Assembly: GCF_001074565.1 (NCBI RefSeq)
Contig: NZ_JUQX01000018.1
Span: forward strand, 62,001-126,000
Direction of reading: 5' to 3'
Source of the DNA: Streptococcus pseudopneumoniae
Lineage (GTDB): Bacteria; Bacillota; Bacilli; Lactobacillales; Streptococcaceae
DNA: 64,000 nucleotides
Shown: in pieces, positions 1-8,896 of the stretch
How positions within the stretch are numbered: the first letter of the stretch is position 1
How the letters are laid out: each line of letters starts with the position of its first letter
The notes under the pieces: generated by a model
Database searches by the model: none
Seen by the model: only the letters and a program-made list of their open reading frames with translations
What the model was told of the DNA's origin: nothing
Program-made: the position numbers and the translations under genes

Positions 1-704
1 ATGATTGTAGCTTCAGTATTGCCGACTAGAGGGCAAATAAAGTCTGAGAAACTAATCCCCTCAAGAGCCCCAGCTAGCTGTTGGCTAGCTGGCTCTAGAA
101 GGGCTGTGTGGAAAGGACCCGACACATTTAGGGGGATCAATCGTTTGGCTCCTGCTTCCTGCAAGAGTTGGACCGCACGGTCAACTGCAGCTACTTCACC
201 ACCAATGACGATTTGGCTTGGAGTATTGTAGTTAGCTGGAGTGACTATACCGACTTCAGAAGCTGTTTTACAAGCTTCCTCAATCACTTCTACTGGAGTG
301 TTAAGGACAGCTACCATCTTCCCGGAGCCTGCGGGTGCCGCCTCTTCCATATAAGCTCCACGCTTAGCAACCAAGGCAACTGCCTCTTCAAAGTCCAAGG
401 CTCCGCTAGCTACTAAAGCAGAATATTCCCCAAGGGACAATCCTGCTACCATATCCGGCTGATAACCCTTTTCTTTCAATAGACGGTAGATGGCAACCGA
501 AGTCGCTAAAATTGCTGGTTGCGTATAACGGGTCTGGTTTAACTTGGTTTCTTCCTTATCAATCAGATCACGAAGGTCATAATCCAGTACTTGACTGGCT
601 TGATCAATGGTTTCCTTGACGATAGGATAGTGGTCATAGAGGTCTCGTCCCATCCCTAGATACTGAGCACCTTGACCTGCAAATAGAAAGGCTGTTTTAG
701 TCAT
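1..704 (-). CDS. fabD: Malonyl-CoA:ACP transacylase FabD (C-terminus cut by window edge)
   Basis: Transfers malonyl from CoA to acyl carrier protein, supplying the extender unit for cytoplasmic type II fatty-acid synthesis. The reverse strand reads MTKTAFLFAGQGAQYLGMG at the start, the typical GQGAQ N-terminus, and later GLSLGEYSAL, the GHSxGE-like nucleophile motif with Leu in place of His. The frame stays open to base 1, so about 234 residues are present and the C-terminus lies outside the window. The ATG lies inside the end of fabK (8-base overlap), pointing to translational coupling. Start and identity are clear from motifs and from the fabK-acpP-fabH neighbours. Confidence 0.95.
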   Translation of the reverse strand, partial: MTKTAFLFAGQGAQYLGMGRDLYDHYPIVKETIDQASQVLDYDLRDLIDKEETKLNQTRYTQPAILATSVAIYRLLKEKGYQPDMVAGLSLGEYSALVASGALDFEEAVALVAKRGAYMEEAAPAGSGKMVAVLNTPVEVIEEACKTASEVGIVTPANYNTPSQIVIGGEVAAVDRAVQLLQEAGAKRLIPLNVSGPFHTALLEPASQQLAGALEGISFSDFICPLVGNTEATI

Positions 705-1671
705 TTCTTACAACTCCTGCCCAACGAGAGGCTTCTTCTTGAATTTTCTTGGCAGCGCCATAGTATAAATCTTTTAGGATTTCTTCGACGGTTTCTTCTT
801 TAGAGACCAAACCAGCAATCTGACCTGCCATGACGGATCCACCTTCTACATCTCCATGAACAACAGCTTTGGCAAGAGCACCAGCTCCCATTTGTTCAAA
901 GATTTCTAAATCTGGATTTTCTTGTTTAAAAGCATCTTTTTCAGCCTGCTCAAAGTCACGTGTCAACTGGTTTTTAATGGCACGAACAGCATGACCAAAA
1001 TGTTGAGCTGAGATGGTTGTATCAATATCGCGCGCTTTGAGGATTTTTTCCTTGTAGTTTGGATGAGCGTTTGATTCCTTAGCTACTACAAATCGTGTAC
1101 CAACCTGAATAGCATCCGCGCCTAACATAAAGGCTGCTGCCGCACCTTCACCATCAGCAATTCCTCCAGCAACAATAACTGGAATCGAAACAGCTGCAGC
1201 AACTTGACGAGCTAAGGTCATGGTTGTCAACTTTCCGATGTGTCCACCAGCTTCCATTCCTTCTGCAATGACCGCATCCGCACCGATTTTTTCCATCCGT
1301 TTTGCCAAAGCAACACTTGGAACAACAGGGATGACTGTGATACCTGCCTCGTGAAAACGAGACATATATTTACTTGGATTTCCAGCTCCTGTTGTTACTA
1401 CCTTGACTCCTTCTTCGATCACAAGATCAACAATGTCATCAACAAATGGAGACAGGAGCATGATGTTGACTCCAAAAGGTTTATCAGTCAGTGCTTTAAT
1501 CTTATCAATATTTGCCTTCACGACCTCTTTCGGTGCATTTCCACCACCGATAATCCCTAAACCGCCAGCTTTAGAAACAGCTCCAGCCAAGTCGCCATCA
1601 GCAACCCAGGCCATTCCTCCTTGGAAGATAGGGTAATCAATGTTCAATAATTCTGTAATACGTGTTTTCAT
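697..1671 (-). CDS. fabK: Enoyl-ACP reductase II FabK (FMN)
   Basis: FMN- and NADH-dependent reductase catalysing the last step of each elongation cycle; it replaces FabI in streptococci. The 324-residue protein is a TIM barrel of the nitronate monooxygenase/FabK family. It opens with TRITELLNIDYPIFQGGMA and carries AEGMEAGGHIG and the flavin-phosphate-binding stretch VIVAGGIADGEG near residues 165-176. Length matches the family. It follows acpP after a gap of about 120 bases that holds a hairpin and a promoter with a FabT-type palindrome, and it overlaps fabD by 8 bases. Expression is probably set by FabT from that internal promoter. Confidence 0.97.
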   Translation of the reverse strand: MKTRITELLNIDYPIFQGGMAWVADGDLAGAVSKAGGLGIIGGGNAPKEVVKANIDKIKALTDKPFGVNIMLLSPFVDDIVDLVIEEGVKVVTTGAGNPSKYMSRFHEAGITVIPVVPSVALAKRMEKIGADAVIAEGMEAGGHIGKLTTMTLARQVAAAVSIPVIVAGGIADGEGAAAAFMLGADAIQVGTRFVVAKESNAHPNYKEKILKARDIDTTISAQHFGHAVRAIKNQLTRDFEQAEKDAFKQENPDLEIFEQMGAGALAKAVVHGDVEGGSVMAGQIAGLVSKEETVEEILKDLYYGAAKKIQEEASRWAGVVRND

Positions 1672-1710
1672 AGTGCCTCCATCAGTCCTTGCTTACGTAA
1701 TAGTTCGATT

Positions 1711-1734
1711 AGTATATTATTTGAGTCTCAAACT
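1711..1734 (-). promoter_or_regulatory. fabK promoter -10 with FabT-type operator
   Basis: On the minus strand a 13-base near-perfect palindrome, TTTGAGACTCAAA (1720-1732, within AGTTTGAGACTCAAAT), lies directly upstream of a TATACT -10 box (1711-1716). The -35 region is weak. This matches the known FabT operator type (TTTGA..TCAAA) placed so that bound repressor would block RNA polymerase at the fabK promoter. FabT control of fabK is established in S. pneumoniae; the site here is inferred from sequence. Confidence 0.75.
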
Positions 1735-1750
1735 ATTACCTAAACAAGAG

Positions 1751-1771
1751 GGAGTGGGTTTCCCCAACTCC
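1751..1771 (-). terminator. Hairpin between acpP and fabK, possible weak terminator
   Basis: On the minus strand GGAGTTGGG-GAAA-CCCACTCC forms a stem with one bulged base, followed by only a poor U-run (CTCTTGTTTA). It sits just after acpP and before the internal fabK promoter, so it may partly end the fabT-fabH-acpP transcript or protect its 3' end. Confidence 0.45.
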
Positions 1772-1790
1772 TTCTATATCTTATTCGCTC

Positions 1791-2015
1791 TTATTTTGTT
1801 TTCTCTTCAACGTAGGCAACCAAGTCACCAACTGTTTTCAAGTTATCTTCTGCTTCGATTTGGATGTCAAAAGCATCTTCGATTTCAGAGATTACTTGGA
1901 ACAAGTCCAAAGAATCTGCATCCAAATCATCAAAAGTAGATTCAAGTGTTACTTCTGATGCATCTTTTCCAAGTTCTTCAACGATAATTTCTTGTACTTT
2001 TTCAAATACTGCCAT
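1791..2015 (-). CDS. acpP: Acyl carrier protein
   Basis: Small acidic carrier that holds growing acyl chains on a 4'-phosphopantetheine arm. The 74-residue protein has the attachment motif DADSLD with the modified Ser at residue 35 and the usual helical, Glu/Asp-rich composition. Length is normal for the family. It lies between fabH and fabK, has a good ribosome-binding sequence (AAGGAGTCC), and is probably read from the fabT promoter. Acyl-ACP is also the known co-repressor of FabT, so this gene product links pathway output to control of the cluster. Confidence 0.96.
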   Translation of the reverse strand: MAVFEKVQEIIVEELGKDASEVTLESTFDDLDADSLDLFQVISEIEDAFDIQIEAEDNLKTVGDLVAYVEEKTK

Positions 2016-2071
2016 GATAGGACTCCTTTAAAATATAAAAATTTATAACAATGTGTTCACCACATGATTAC

Positions 2072-3046
2072 CTAGATTGTAAGAATGAGCGTGCCCCAGG
2101 TCAAGCCTCCACCGAAGCCTGATAAAAGAATGGTCTGGCTACCGTCTAAACGGATCAACCCCTGATCCACACACTCTGATAGTAAAATCGGGATGCTAGC
2201 CGCACTGGTATTCCCATACTCCATCATATTGGCTGGAAGTTTGTCTCGGTCTACACCGATTTTTTTAGCCATCTTATCCAATATGCGGATATTGGCCTGA
2301 TGAAGTAAGAGATAGTCCAAATCAGATGCCCCTACTGGACCTTCGTCAATGGTCTGCTTGATTGACCTAGCAACATCTCGAATCGCAAAATCAAAAACTG
2401 CTCGCCCATCCATCTTCAAAAATGCAGGAACTGCTTCTTGATTAGAGAAGGGGGGAGTCAAGGTCGTTTGCCCATAAGTTAAGCACTCGCTTCGAGCACC
2501 ATCACTGTGTATACTCTCTGCAAGGAAGTGGCGGTTGTCACTTGTTTCCAAGAGAACTCCACCAGCACCGTCCCCAAAGAGTACAGCAGTCGATCGATCT
2601 GACCAGTCAACCGCCTTGGACAAGGTTTCAGCACCGATAACAATCCCTTTTTTGAACTGTCCAGATGTCAGAAACTTCTCAGCAGTTGAAAGTGCAAAAA
2701 TAAATCCACTGCAGGCAGCTGTGAGATCAAAAGCAAAGGCTCTGTTAGCACCAATATTGGCCTGAACTCGCGCTGCTGTAGAGGGCATCATTGAGTCAGG
2801 TGTGATCGTTGCTACAATGATAAAATCGATCTGCTCAGCTTTTATGTTCGCCTTAGCCAGTAAACTTTTGGCAACTTCTGTCGCCAAATCACTCGTTGAC
2901 TCCGTTTTTGAAATATGTCTTTGTTTAATTCCTGTACGACTTGAAATCCACTCATCGCTTGTATCCATGATTTGAGCCAAGTCTTGATTGGTGACCACTT
3001 GCTCGGGTACATAATGAGCAACCTGGCTTATTTTTGCAAAAGCCAT
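2072..3046 (-). CDS. fabH: 3-oxoacyl-ACP synthase III FabH
   Basis: Condenses acetyl-CoA with malonyl-ACP to start fatty-acid chains. The 324-residue thiolase-fold protein has the catalytic triad in order: Cys112 (TAACSGF), His248 (LLHQANIRI) and Asn278 (YGNTSAAS). The C-terminal [10 protein letters not shown] is also typical. The ATG start abuts the fabT stop region (1-base overlap at 3046), indicating one transcript fabT-fabH-acpP. Length and motifs fit FabH throughout; nothing is odd. Confidence 0.97.
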   Translation of the reverse strand: MAFAKISQVAHYVPEQVVTNQDLAQIMDTSDEWISSRTGIKQRHISKTESTSDLATEVAKSLLAKANIKAEQIDFIIVATITPDSMMPSTAARVQANIGANRAFAFDLTAACSGFIFALSTAEKFLTSGQFKKGIVIGAETLSKAVDWSDRSTAVLFGDGAGGVLLETSDNRHFLAESIHSDGARSECLTYGQTTLTPPFSNQEAVPAFLKMDGRAVFDFAIRDVARSIKQTIDEGPVGASDLDYLLLHQANIRILDKMAKKIGVDRDKLPANMMEYGNTSAASIPILLSECVDQGLIRLDGSQTILLSGFGGGLTWGTLILTI

Positions 3047-3480
3047 TATTTCAAATCCTCCAAAAATTGATAAAGGTTAGTCAATCCTTTGCCCATAACA
3101 TCCATTTCCTCAGGACTCATACCGTCGATAATTTTTTCGACCATGGCCTTGTGAAAACGTTTATGAAGGCGGTGGACTAGACGACCTTTCTTTGTCAAAT
3201 GCAGATACACTACACGTCTATCCTGATCAGAACGAATACGCTCAATATAACCCTTTCTTTCCAGGTTATTCAAGCTCGTTGTAACCGTTCCAAGAGTTAC
3301 CATCAGTTCCTTTGAAACCTTGCTTGGTGTTGCCTCCGGGAACTTCCCAATCACATCGATCGTGTGCATTTCTTTGATGGAGATGTCTTTGAATCGACTA
3401 CCTCGTAAGCTAACCTCCTCGATCACAAGGACATTATTAAAAATGGATGTTAAATAATCATTTACTTGTTGGTAGTCCAA
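3046..3480 (-). CDS. fabT: MarR-family fatty-acid regulator FabT
   Basis: Winged-helix repressor of the fab cluster, using acyl-ACP as co-repressor in streptococci. The 144-residue protein shows the MarR fold: an N-terminal dimer helix, a recognition region [20 protein letters not shown] (about 73-92) and the beta-wing with [14 protein letters not shown] (about 99-112). It is first in the operon, upstream of fabH. Its promoter overlaps TTTGATA/TATCAAA half sites, consistent with autorepression. Symbol is given from family and conserved position. Confidence 0.93.
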   Translation of the reverse strand: MDYQQVNDYLTSIFNNVLVIEEVSLRGSRFKDISIKEMHTIDVIGKFPEATPSKVSKELMVTLGTVTTSLNNLERKGYIERIRSDQDRRVVYLHLTKKGRLVHRLHKRFHKAMVEKIIDGMSPEEMDVMGKGLTNLYQFLEDLK

Positions 3481-3521
3481 ACTTTTTCCCTCCTCTTCAA
3501 AAAACTTTTACAATCAAAACA

Positions 3522-3562
3522 TTTGATAGAGAAAGTATATCAAACTTCAAAAGATAGTGCAA
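3522..3562 (-). promoter_or_regulatory. fabT promoter with candidate FabT site
   Basis: On the minus strand TTGCAC (3557-3562), a 17-base spacer and TATACT (3534-3539) make a good sigma-A promoter. Half sites TTTGATA and TATCAAA (outer bases 3522-3544) flank and overlap the -10. The left part, AGTTTGATATAC, resembles the operator upstream of fabK, but spacing between halves is wider. The promoter call is fairly firm; the operator call is less so. Confidence 0.65.
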
Positions 3563-3570
3563 GTATTTTT

Positions 3571-4356
3571 TTACTTTCCTGAAAATTTTGGTCGTCTTCT
3601 TTCTGAATGAGCCCGAACTCCTTCTTTAAAATCTTCGGTTTGAGCCAAGGATTCCTGCAACCTCAACTCTAATTCAGCATAATTTTGCCAATCCTTAAAT
3701 TGGCTTTCCCAAACCAGCTTTTTAATTGCTGCATAGGAGTTAGCTGAACCGCGTCTGAGTTTTTTTAGAACTTGGTCTCGTGTTTTTTCCAGCTTATCTG
3801 CCTCACAGACTCGATAAACCACGCCCCACTCCAGAGCTTTTTCTGCTGTCAAGGCTTCTCCTGTCATTGCAAGCTGGGCTGCTCGTGTTACTCCTATACT
3901 ACGACTTAGGAGATGAATACCTCCTGCATCAGGAGCCAAGCCAACCCCGACAAAGGCTTGAATGAACTTGGCCTTGTCTGTTGCTATACAAAAATCAACC
4001 GCTACTGCCATATTGGCTGCAGCTCCTGCAACGGCTCCATCTACTTCCATCAAAACTGGTTTTGGTATTTGCTTGATCTTATAGGAAATTGTATTGACCA
4101 ATTCAGCGATTTTTGTCAGTGAAGGAATATCGTCCTCATCCACCGCCCGCTTCATCTCGACCAGGTCTCCCCCCACTGAGAAAACTTTTCCGTTCGCGTT
4201 AATCAAGATATACTGTACTGCTTGGTCCTGCTCTGCCAAGGTCAAAGCTTCTAAGATTTCCTCACACATTGGAATGTGAAAACCATTTGCCACTTCAGGA
4301 CGATTCAGAGTAATAATAGCTAGATCATCTACGATCTGGTATAGGATATGATTCAT
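3571..4356 (-). CDS. fabM: Trans-2,cis-3-decenoyl-ACP isomerase FabM
   Basis: Crotonase-fold isomerase that shifts the double bond of trans-2-decenoyl-ACP to cis-3, creating the branch to unsaturated fatty acids in streptococci. The 261-residue protein has the enoyl-CoA hydratase signature region ([12 protein letters not shown], then GGDLVEMKR and [20 protein letters not shown]). It is transcribed separately upstream of fabT. A plain enoyl-CoA hydratase would look alike in sequence; the location beside fabT-fabH is what makes FabM the best call. A TTTGATAAT element lies just after its own -10. Confidence 0.92.
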   Translation of the reverse strand: MNHILYQIVDDLAIITLNRPEVANGFHIPMCEEILEALTLAEQDQAVQYILINANGKVFSVGGDLVEMKRAVDEDDIPSLTKIAELVNTISYKIKQIPKPVLMEVDGAVAGAAANMAVAVDFCIATDKAKFIQAFVGVGLAPDAGGIHLLSRSIGVTRAAQLAMTGEALTAEKALEWGVVYRVCEADKLEKTRDQVLKKLRRGSANSYAAIKKLVWESQFKDWQNYAELELRLQESLAQTEDFKEGVRAHSERRRPKFSGK

Positions 4357-4398
4357 AGCTTCTCCTTTTGTATGGTGATAAAATTATTTTATTATCAA

Positions 4399-4427
4399 AG
4401 TATACCTTTTTTGGGATAAAGGAACAA
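4399..4427 (-). promoter_or_regulatory. fabM promoter
   Basis: On the minus strand TTGTTC (4422-4427), 17 bases, then TATACT (4399-4404). Immediately downstream is TTTGATAATAAAA, a partial match to a FabT operator. The 277-base divergent region to lysC otherwise shows no gene. Confidence 0.5.
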
Positions 4428-4575
4428 GAAAAAATCAATTAAAAGTGTCTCAGCCGATTATTTTACCTTCATTTATGAATTTGAGGAAAATTGACTTTCT
4501 TACTTTTTATCTATTTATCGATTGCCAGAATAAATTACCATTTGCTTCTATTAAAATAGGAAGATATTTTCTTCA

Positions 4576-4604
4576 TTGAAAAAAGCCCCTCTTTCTGCTA
4601 TAAT
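4576..4604 (+). promoter_or_regulatory. lysC promoter
   Basis: TTGAAA (4576-4581), a 17-base spacer and a perfect TATAAT (4599-4604), 29 bases before the aspartokinase ATG. A GAGGAG Shine-Dalgarno follows at about 4623. Confidence 0.85.
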
Positions 4605-4633
4605 CGTATAAAATACTTACTTGAGGAGTCCCT

Positions 4634-5998
4634 ATGAAGGTTGTAAAATTTGGTGGAAGCTCTCTTGCCTCTGCTAGTCAGTTAGAAAAAGTTTTAAATA
4701 TCGTTAAAAGCGATAAAGAGCGCCGTTTTGTGGTTGTTTCTGCACCGGGTAAACGCAATGCTGAGGATACCAAGGTTACAGATGCCTTGATCAAATACTA
4801 TCGTGACTATGTGGCTGGAAATGACATCAGCACTAGCCAAAATTGGATTATCGACCGCTATGCGGCTATGGTGAGCGAACTAGGCTTAAAACCAACTGTT
4901 TTAGAGAAAATTTCTAAAAGTATCCGCGCCTTAGCGACTCTTCCCATTGAAGAAAATGACTTTCTCTATGACGCCTTCCTAGCGGCTGGGGAAAACAACA
5001 ACGCCAAATTGATCGCAGCCTACTTTAACCAAAATGGTATTGATGCGCGCTATGTCCATCCTAGAGAAGCGGGAATTATCGTAACAAGCGAACCTGGAAA
5101 TGCTCGCATCATTCCATCTAGTTATGACAAGATTGAAGGCTTGGCTGACAGCAACCAAGTCCTTGTTATTCCTGGTTTCTTTGGGGTTACTAAGGAAGAT
5201 CAAATCTGTACCTTCTCACGTGGTGGATCCGACATAACAGGTTCCATCATTGCTGCAGGTGTCAAAGCTGATCTCTACGAAAACTTTACGGATGTTGACG
5301 GTATCTTTGCTGCCCATCCGGGTATCATTCACCAACCGCACTCTATCCCTGAATTGACCTACCGTGAGATGCGTGAATTGGCATATGCAGGTTTCTCAGT
5401 CCTTCACGATGAAGCTCTGCTCCCTGCCTACCGTGGGAAAATTCCTCTGGTTATCAAAAATACTAATAATCCTGATCATCCGGGTACTCGTATCGTTCTA
5501 AAGCATAGCAGTGATGAATTCCCAGTCGTTGGAATCGCTGGTGATTCTGGCTTTGTCAGCATCAACATGTCAAAATACCTCATGAACCGTGAAGTAGGAT
5601 TTGGTCGCAAGGCACTACAAATCCTAGAAGATCTTAACATCGGATGGGAACACATGCCAACTGGTATTGATGATCTTTCAATCATTCTCCGCGGTCGCGA
5701 ACTCACTCCTATCAAGGAAGAAGAAATTCTTCGTCAGTTGGTCCAAAAAGCTGAAGTGGATCATGTAGAGATCGAACACGATCTTTCCATCATTATGATT
5801 GTCGGAGAAAAAATGAAGAGTCACATCGGTGTAACAGCTACCGCAACACGGGCTCTATCAGAAAACAAGATCAACATCCAGATGATGTCCCAAGGTTCAA
5901 GTGAAGTTTCCATCATGTTTGTTGTCAATAAAGACCAAGAAAAGGCAGCTATCAAGGCTCTCTACCATGCCTTTTTCGATGAAAGTAAGGAAGACTAA
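4634..5998 (+). CDS. lysC: Aspartate kinase
   Basis: Phosphorylates aspartate, the first step to lysine, threonine, methionine and diaminopimelate-type precursors. The 454-residue protein starts with the kinase signature VVKFGGSSLAS (residues 3-13), has the central FSRGGSDITGS nucleotide/aspartate-binding region near 195-205, and ends with a tandem ACT regulatory region (from about 300; for example VTATATRALSENKINIQMMSQGSSEV). Monofunctional, of usual length. It is preceded by a strong promoter and followed after 2 bases by the DUF956 gene, so the two are probably co-transcribed. Symbol is by function; annotators also use other names for the single streptococcal enzyme. Confidence 0.93.
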   Translation: MKVVKFGGSSLASASQLEKVLNIVKSDKERRFVVVSAPGKRNAEDTKVTDALIKYYRDYVAGNDISTSQNWIIDRYAAMVSELGLKPTVLEKISKSIRALATLPIEENDFLYDAFLAAGENNNAKLIAAYFNQNGIDARYVHPREAGIIVTSEPGNARIIPSSYDKIEGLADSNQVLVIPGFFGVTKEDQICTFSRGGSDITGSIIAAGVKADLYENFTDVDGIFAAHPGIIHQPHSIPELTYREMRELAYAGFSVLHDEALLPAYRGKIPLVIKNTNNPDHPGTRIVLKHSSDEFPVVGIAGDSGFVSINMSKYLMNREVGFGRKALQILEDLNIGWEHMPTGIDDLSIILRGRELTPIKEEEILRQLVQKAEVDHVEIEHDLSIIMIVGEKMKSHIGVTATATRALSENKINIQMMSQGSSEVSIMFVVNKDQEKAAIKALYHAFFDESKED

Positions 5999-6000
5999 TT

Positions 6001-6372
6001 ATGGCCCAATCTCTCAATAAAGTCATTGACCTGCAAACCACTGGAACATCTTATCTCTCTATCTCTGGAAAGGTTGGAAAATTTCTAGTCGGAGACCAAG
6101 CCTTGGAGTTTTATCCTGATGTCAATGTCGAACAATATATCCAAATCCCCTGGTCTAGCGTCAATCAAATCGGAGCCAACGTAAGTGGACGTAAAATCAG
6201 CCGTCACTTTGAAGTCTTTACCGATCAAGGTAAATTCCTCTTTGCCTCAAAAGACTCTGGAGCTATCCTCAAAATCGCTCGGGAAAAATTAGGAAACGAC
6301 AAGGTCGTGAAACTTCCAACTCTACTCCAGACCATTGGACAAAAACTTAAAAATCTATTTGCAAAAAAGTAG
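6001..6372 (+). CDS. DUF956 family protein (ManO-like)
   Basis: A 123-residue cytoplasmic protein of the DUF956 family, whose members often sit next to mannose-family PTS genes and are sometimes called ManO. It has no signal peptide or membrane span; it is beta-rich with a basic C-terminal tail (KLKNLFAKK). Here it lies 2 bases after aspartokinase with no PTS genes near, so function cannot be read from context. Molecular role is unknown; a PTS-linked regulatory function is only inferred from the family's usual neighbours. Confidence 0.8.
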   Translation: MAQSLNKVIDLQTTGTSYLSISGKVGKFLVGDQALEFYPDVNVEQYIQIPWSSVNQIGANVSGRKISRHFEVFTDQGKFLFASKDSGAILKIAREKLGNDKVVKLPTLLQTIGQKLKNLFAKK

Positions 6373-6387
6373 AAACTTTAGTATAAT
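6359..6387 (+). promoter_or_regulatory. serS leader promoter
   Basis: TTGCAA (6359-6364), a 17-base spacer and a perfect TATAAT (6382-6387), overlapping the end of the DUF956 gene and just before the T-box leader. Confidence 0.75.
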
Positions 6388-6390
6388 CAT

Positions 6391-6569
6391 AGCAACGGAT
6401 AAGTAGGTTATCCTCTTCTTTCAGAAAGTCTGCGGGTGCTGCGAGCAGATAGGAGGGATAGGTGAAATTCTACCGTTGTTCACAATTACATATACAATCA
6501 AGTGCACACCTGTGAAGTTGGATGGAACCGTGGCCCTGCCACTCCAACGCTTTGTCAGGTGTGCTTTTT
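6391..6569 (+). ncRNA. T-box leader (serine) controlling serS
   Basis: Transcription-attenuation riboswitch that senses uncharged tRNA-Ser. GCAACGG (6392-6398) pairs with CCGTTG (6473-6478) to close stem I. The 3' side of the specifier loop reads GTGAAATTCTACC, with TCT (6469-6471) the likely Ser specifier codon. The conserved T-box core TGGAACCGTGG is at 6523-6533. The terminator pairs GCACACCTG (6504-6512) with CAGGTGTGC (6556-6564), followed by TTTTT. Its place directly before serS agrees. An ORF frame runs through the leader in phase with serS but is not coding. Confidence 0.9.
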
Positions 6570-6586
6570 CATATAAAGGAGGACTT

Positions 6587-7861
6587 ATGTTAGATATTAA
6601 ACGTATTCGTACAGACTTTGATGCTGTCGCTGAAAAATTGGCTACACGCGGTGTAGATGCTGCTATCTTAAATGAGATGAAAGAAATCGATGCTAAACGT
6701 CGTGACATCTTGGTCAAGGTTGAAACTCTAAAAGCAGAACGTAACACAGTTTCTGCTGAGATTGCCCAAGCTAAGCGCAACAAGGAAAATGCCGATGACA
6801 AGATTGCTGCTATGCAAACCCTATCTGCTGAAGTCAAAGTCTTGGATGCTGAATTGGGGGAAATCGATGCTAAGTTGACAGAATTTACCACGACTCTTCC
6901 AAACATCCCAGCTGACAGCGTTCCTGTTGGAGCTGATGAGGACGATAATGTGGAAGTTCGCCGTTGGGGAACTCCGCGAGAGTTTGACTTTGAACCAAAA
7001 GCTCACTGGGATCTTGGTGAAGACTTAGGTATCCTTGACTGGGAACGTGGTGGAAAAGTGACGGGTGCTCGCTTCCTTTTCTATAAAGGTCTTGGCGCTC
7101 GTTTGGAACGTGCCATCTACAACTTTATGTTGGATGAGCATGGCAAGGAAGGCTATACAGAAGTCATCACACCGTACATAGTTAACCACGACTCTATGTT
7201 TGGCACTGGTCAATATCCAAAATTCAAAGAAGATACTTTTGAACTCAGCGATACCAACTTTGTCTTGATTCCAACGGCTGAGGTGCCCCTCACAAACTAC
7301 TACCGTGATGAAATCCTTGACGGTAAAGACCTACCAATCTACTTCACTGCCATGAGTCCATCATTCCGTTCTGAAGCTGGTTCTGCAGGTCGTGATACAC
7401 GTGGCTTGATTCGTCTACACCAATTCCACAAGGTTGAAATGGTCAAATTTGCCAAACCAGAAGAATCATACGAAGAACTGGAAAAAATGACAGCCAACGC
7501 TGAAAATATTCTTCAAAAACTCAACCTTCCATACCGTGTGGTTGCGCTCTCTACTGGGGATATGGGCTTCTCAGCTGCAAAAACTTATGACTTGGAAGTT
7601 TGGATTCCAGCGCAAAATACCTATCGTGAAATCTCAAGCTGTTCAAATACAGAAGATTTCCAAGCCCGTCGTGCCCAAATCCGTTACCGTGACGAAGCCG
7701 ATGGCAAGGTGAAACTTCTTCATACCTTGAACGGTTCTGGACTTGCAGTTGGACGTACAGTGGCTGCTATTCTTGAAAACTATCAAAATGCAGATGGTTC
7801 TGTAACCATTCCAGAAGCTCTTCGTCCATACATGGGTGGAGCTGAAGTTATCAAACCATAA
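6587..7861 (+). CDS. serS: Seryl-tRNA synthetase
   Basis: Charges tRNA-Ser with serine (class II synthetase). The start ATG at 6587 follows AAAGGAGG and gives 424 residues, the usual length; an in-frame upstream start lies inside the T-box RNA and was rejected. The N-terminal long coiled-coil arm (about 30-100) binds the tRNA. Motif 2 is visible as [17 protein letters not shown] with the following HQFHKVEM. Motif 3 is [16 protein letters not shown] near 385-400. Expression is controlled by the T-box leader. A terminator hairpin follows the stop. Confidence 0.98.
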   Translation: MLDIKRIRTDFDAVAEKLATRGVDAAILNEMKEIDAKRRDILVKVETLKAERNTVSAEIAQAKRNKENADDKIAAMQTLSAEVKVLDAELGEIDAKLTEFTTTLPNIPADSVPVGADEDDNVEVRRWGTPREFDFEPKAHWDLGEDLGILDWERGGKVTGARFLFYKGLGARLERAIYNFMLDEHGKEGYTEVITPYIVNHDSMFGTGQYPKFKEDTFELSDTNFVLIPTAEVPLTNYYRDEILDGKDLPIYFTAMSPSFRSEAGSAGRDTRGLIRLHQFHKVEMVKFAKPEESYEELEKMTANAENILQKLNLPYRVVALSTGDMGFSAAKTYDLEVWIPAQNTYREISSCSNTEDFQARRAQIRYRDEADGKVKLLHTLNGSGLAVGRTVAAILENYQNADGSVTIPEALRPYMGGAEVIKP

Positions 7862-7867
7862 AAAATA

Positions 7868-7899
7868 AGGCCTAGCTAGAATATAGCTAGACCTTTTTT
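7868..7899. terminator. Terminator after serS, shared by convergent genes
   Basis: AGGcCTAGCTA and TAGCTAGaCCT form a stem followed by TTTTTT on the plus strand. It overlaps the last codons of the convergent transporter gene, so it may also slow transcription from that side. Confidence 0.75.
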
Positions 7900-8786
7900 C
7901 GTAACCAAATCAGATAAGCACCTAAGACAAATAGCAAAAGACTTAAGCTAAAGAAAGTTTCCGCAAACACTAGATAATCTAAGAAAGGCAGTTTTACAAT
8001 TCCTTGAGACATCTTGAGAGAGGTTGCTGAGATAATAGTGGGAAAGGTGAGGGCTGAGAAGGCTGTTTGAAAACCTTGTTTTAAAATTTTGGGCAAGCGA
8101 GTCAAAACGAAAATGAAAAACGACTGAGAGACAAGCATCAACAGTAGCAAGGCCCAGGTTGGCAGAGCAAGTCCACCGATACGCACCAGAGCTGCTAAGA
8201 GCAAAGAAAAAGGAGCACAGTAGATTCCTTCTTGCCCTAGTAGGGCTGGAGTCAATGGTTTTTTCTTTAAATCACTGTAAATCAATGGATAGAGAAAACA
8301 AGTAGCTAGAAAGCCGAAAGTCACCGTTAGGTAGGCAATCTGAATCAGGCCAACGACTGGATAGGTCAAGGCTGCCACTGCTATTCCCACATAAAGTACT
8401 GTCCAGCTTGGTGTTGCACTAGCTCTTTCCTCCACTCCCACAAAGCGACGAGAAAAATAAGCAATCAAAGCAAGATCCAAGATAAAGGAGAACCACCACA
8501 AAAGCTGGGCTAGGATAGACATAGACGGAACTAGTCGTAAGATATATGTTGAGAAAATCATCCCTGCCATGGGAAAAGTGGCCATGCCAGATAAGAGAGG
8601 GGCTTTGGTCAATTCTCGCTTGGTTTCAGACCAATTTCTTAGATGAAAAAGGAGAAAGAAGATCCATAAGACCAATCCAGTCAAACTAAATAAGTGCGAT
8701 AGCACAGGCCAAGTATCCGCAATCAGGTTTCCTGCACCTGCCAAACCTAACAAACAACCAGAAAATACCAAGGGGAGTTTTTTCAT
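7887..8786 (-). CDS. TDT (SLAC1-like) family membrane transporter
   Basis: A 299-residue integral membrane protein with about ten hydrophobic segments and few charged loops, resembling the tellurite-resistance/dicarboxylate transporter (TDT, SLAC1) family. In pneumococcal genomes the gene at this position carries a misleading exfoliative-toxin label. Segments such as PLLSGMATFPMAGMIFSTYIL and the two-fold helical pattern support the family. Substrate cannot be told; malate-type dicarboxylates or anions are known for relatives. Read from its own promoter (extended -10 TGCTATACT about 34 bases upstream), convergent with serS. Confidence 0.75.
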   Translation of the reverse strand: MKKLPLVFSGCLLGLAGAGNLIADTWPVLSHLFSLTGLVLWIFFLLFHLRNWSETKRELTKAPLLSGMATFPMAGMIFSTYILRLVPSMSILAQLLWWFSFILDLALIAYFSRRFVGVEERASATPSWTVLYVGIAVAALTYPVVGLIQIAYLTVTFGFLATCFLYPLIYSDLKKKPLTPALLGQEGIYCAPFSLLLAALVRIGGLALPTWALLLLMLVSQSFFIFVLTRLPKILKQGFQTAFSALTFPTIISATSLKMSQGIVKLPFLDYLVFAETFFSLSLLLFVLGAYLIWLRKKV

Positions 8787-8846
8787 GGCAACCTCCGTTA
8801 ATCATATTATTATCAGTATAGCATAAAAACCCTTAAAATAGCATAG

Positions 8847-8877
8847 AAAAATGAAGACTGGATTGCTCAGCCTTCAT
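8847..8877 (-). terminator. Terminator of the AhpD-like gene
   Basis: On the minus strand ATGAAGgCTG...CAGtCTTCAT with a short loop and a following U-run, between the AhpD-like gene and the TDT transporter gene. Confidence 0.75.
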
Positions 8878-8896
8878 TTTTTATTTATGATTCGAA

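Noticed and set aside
1240..1560. Plus-strand ORF opposite fabK
   Set aside because: It is the antisense shadow of a well-defined enzyme gene, with Cys/Ser/His-rich composition typical of non-coding frames. Similar shadows throughout the window were dropped.
6476..6586. N-terminal extension of serS from an upstream in-frame ATG
   Set aside because: The extension lies across the T-box core and terminator; the ATG at 6587 has a strong ribosome-binding site and gives the family length of 424.
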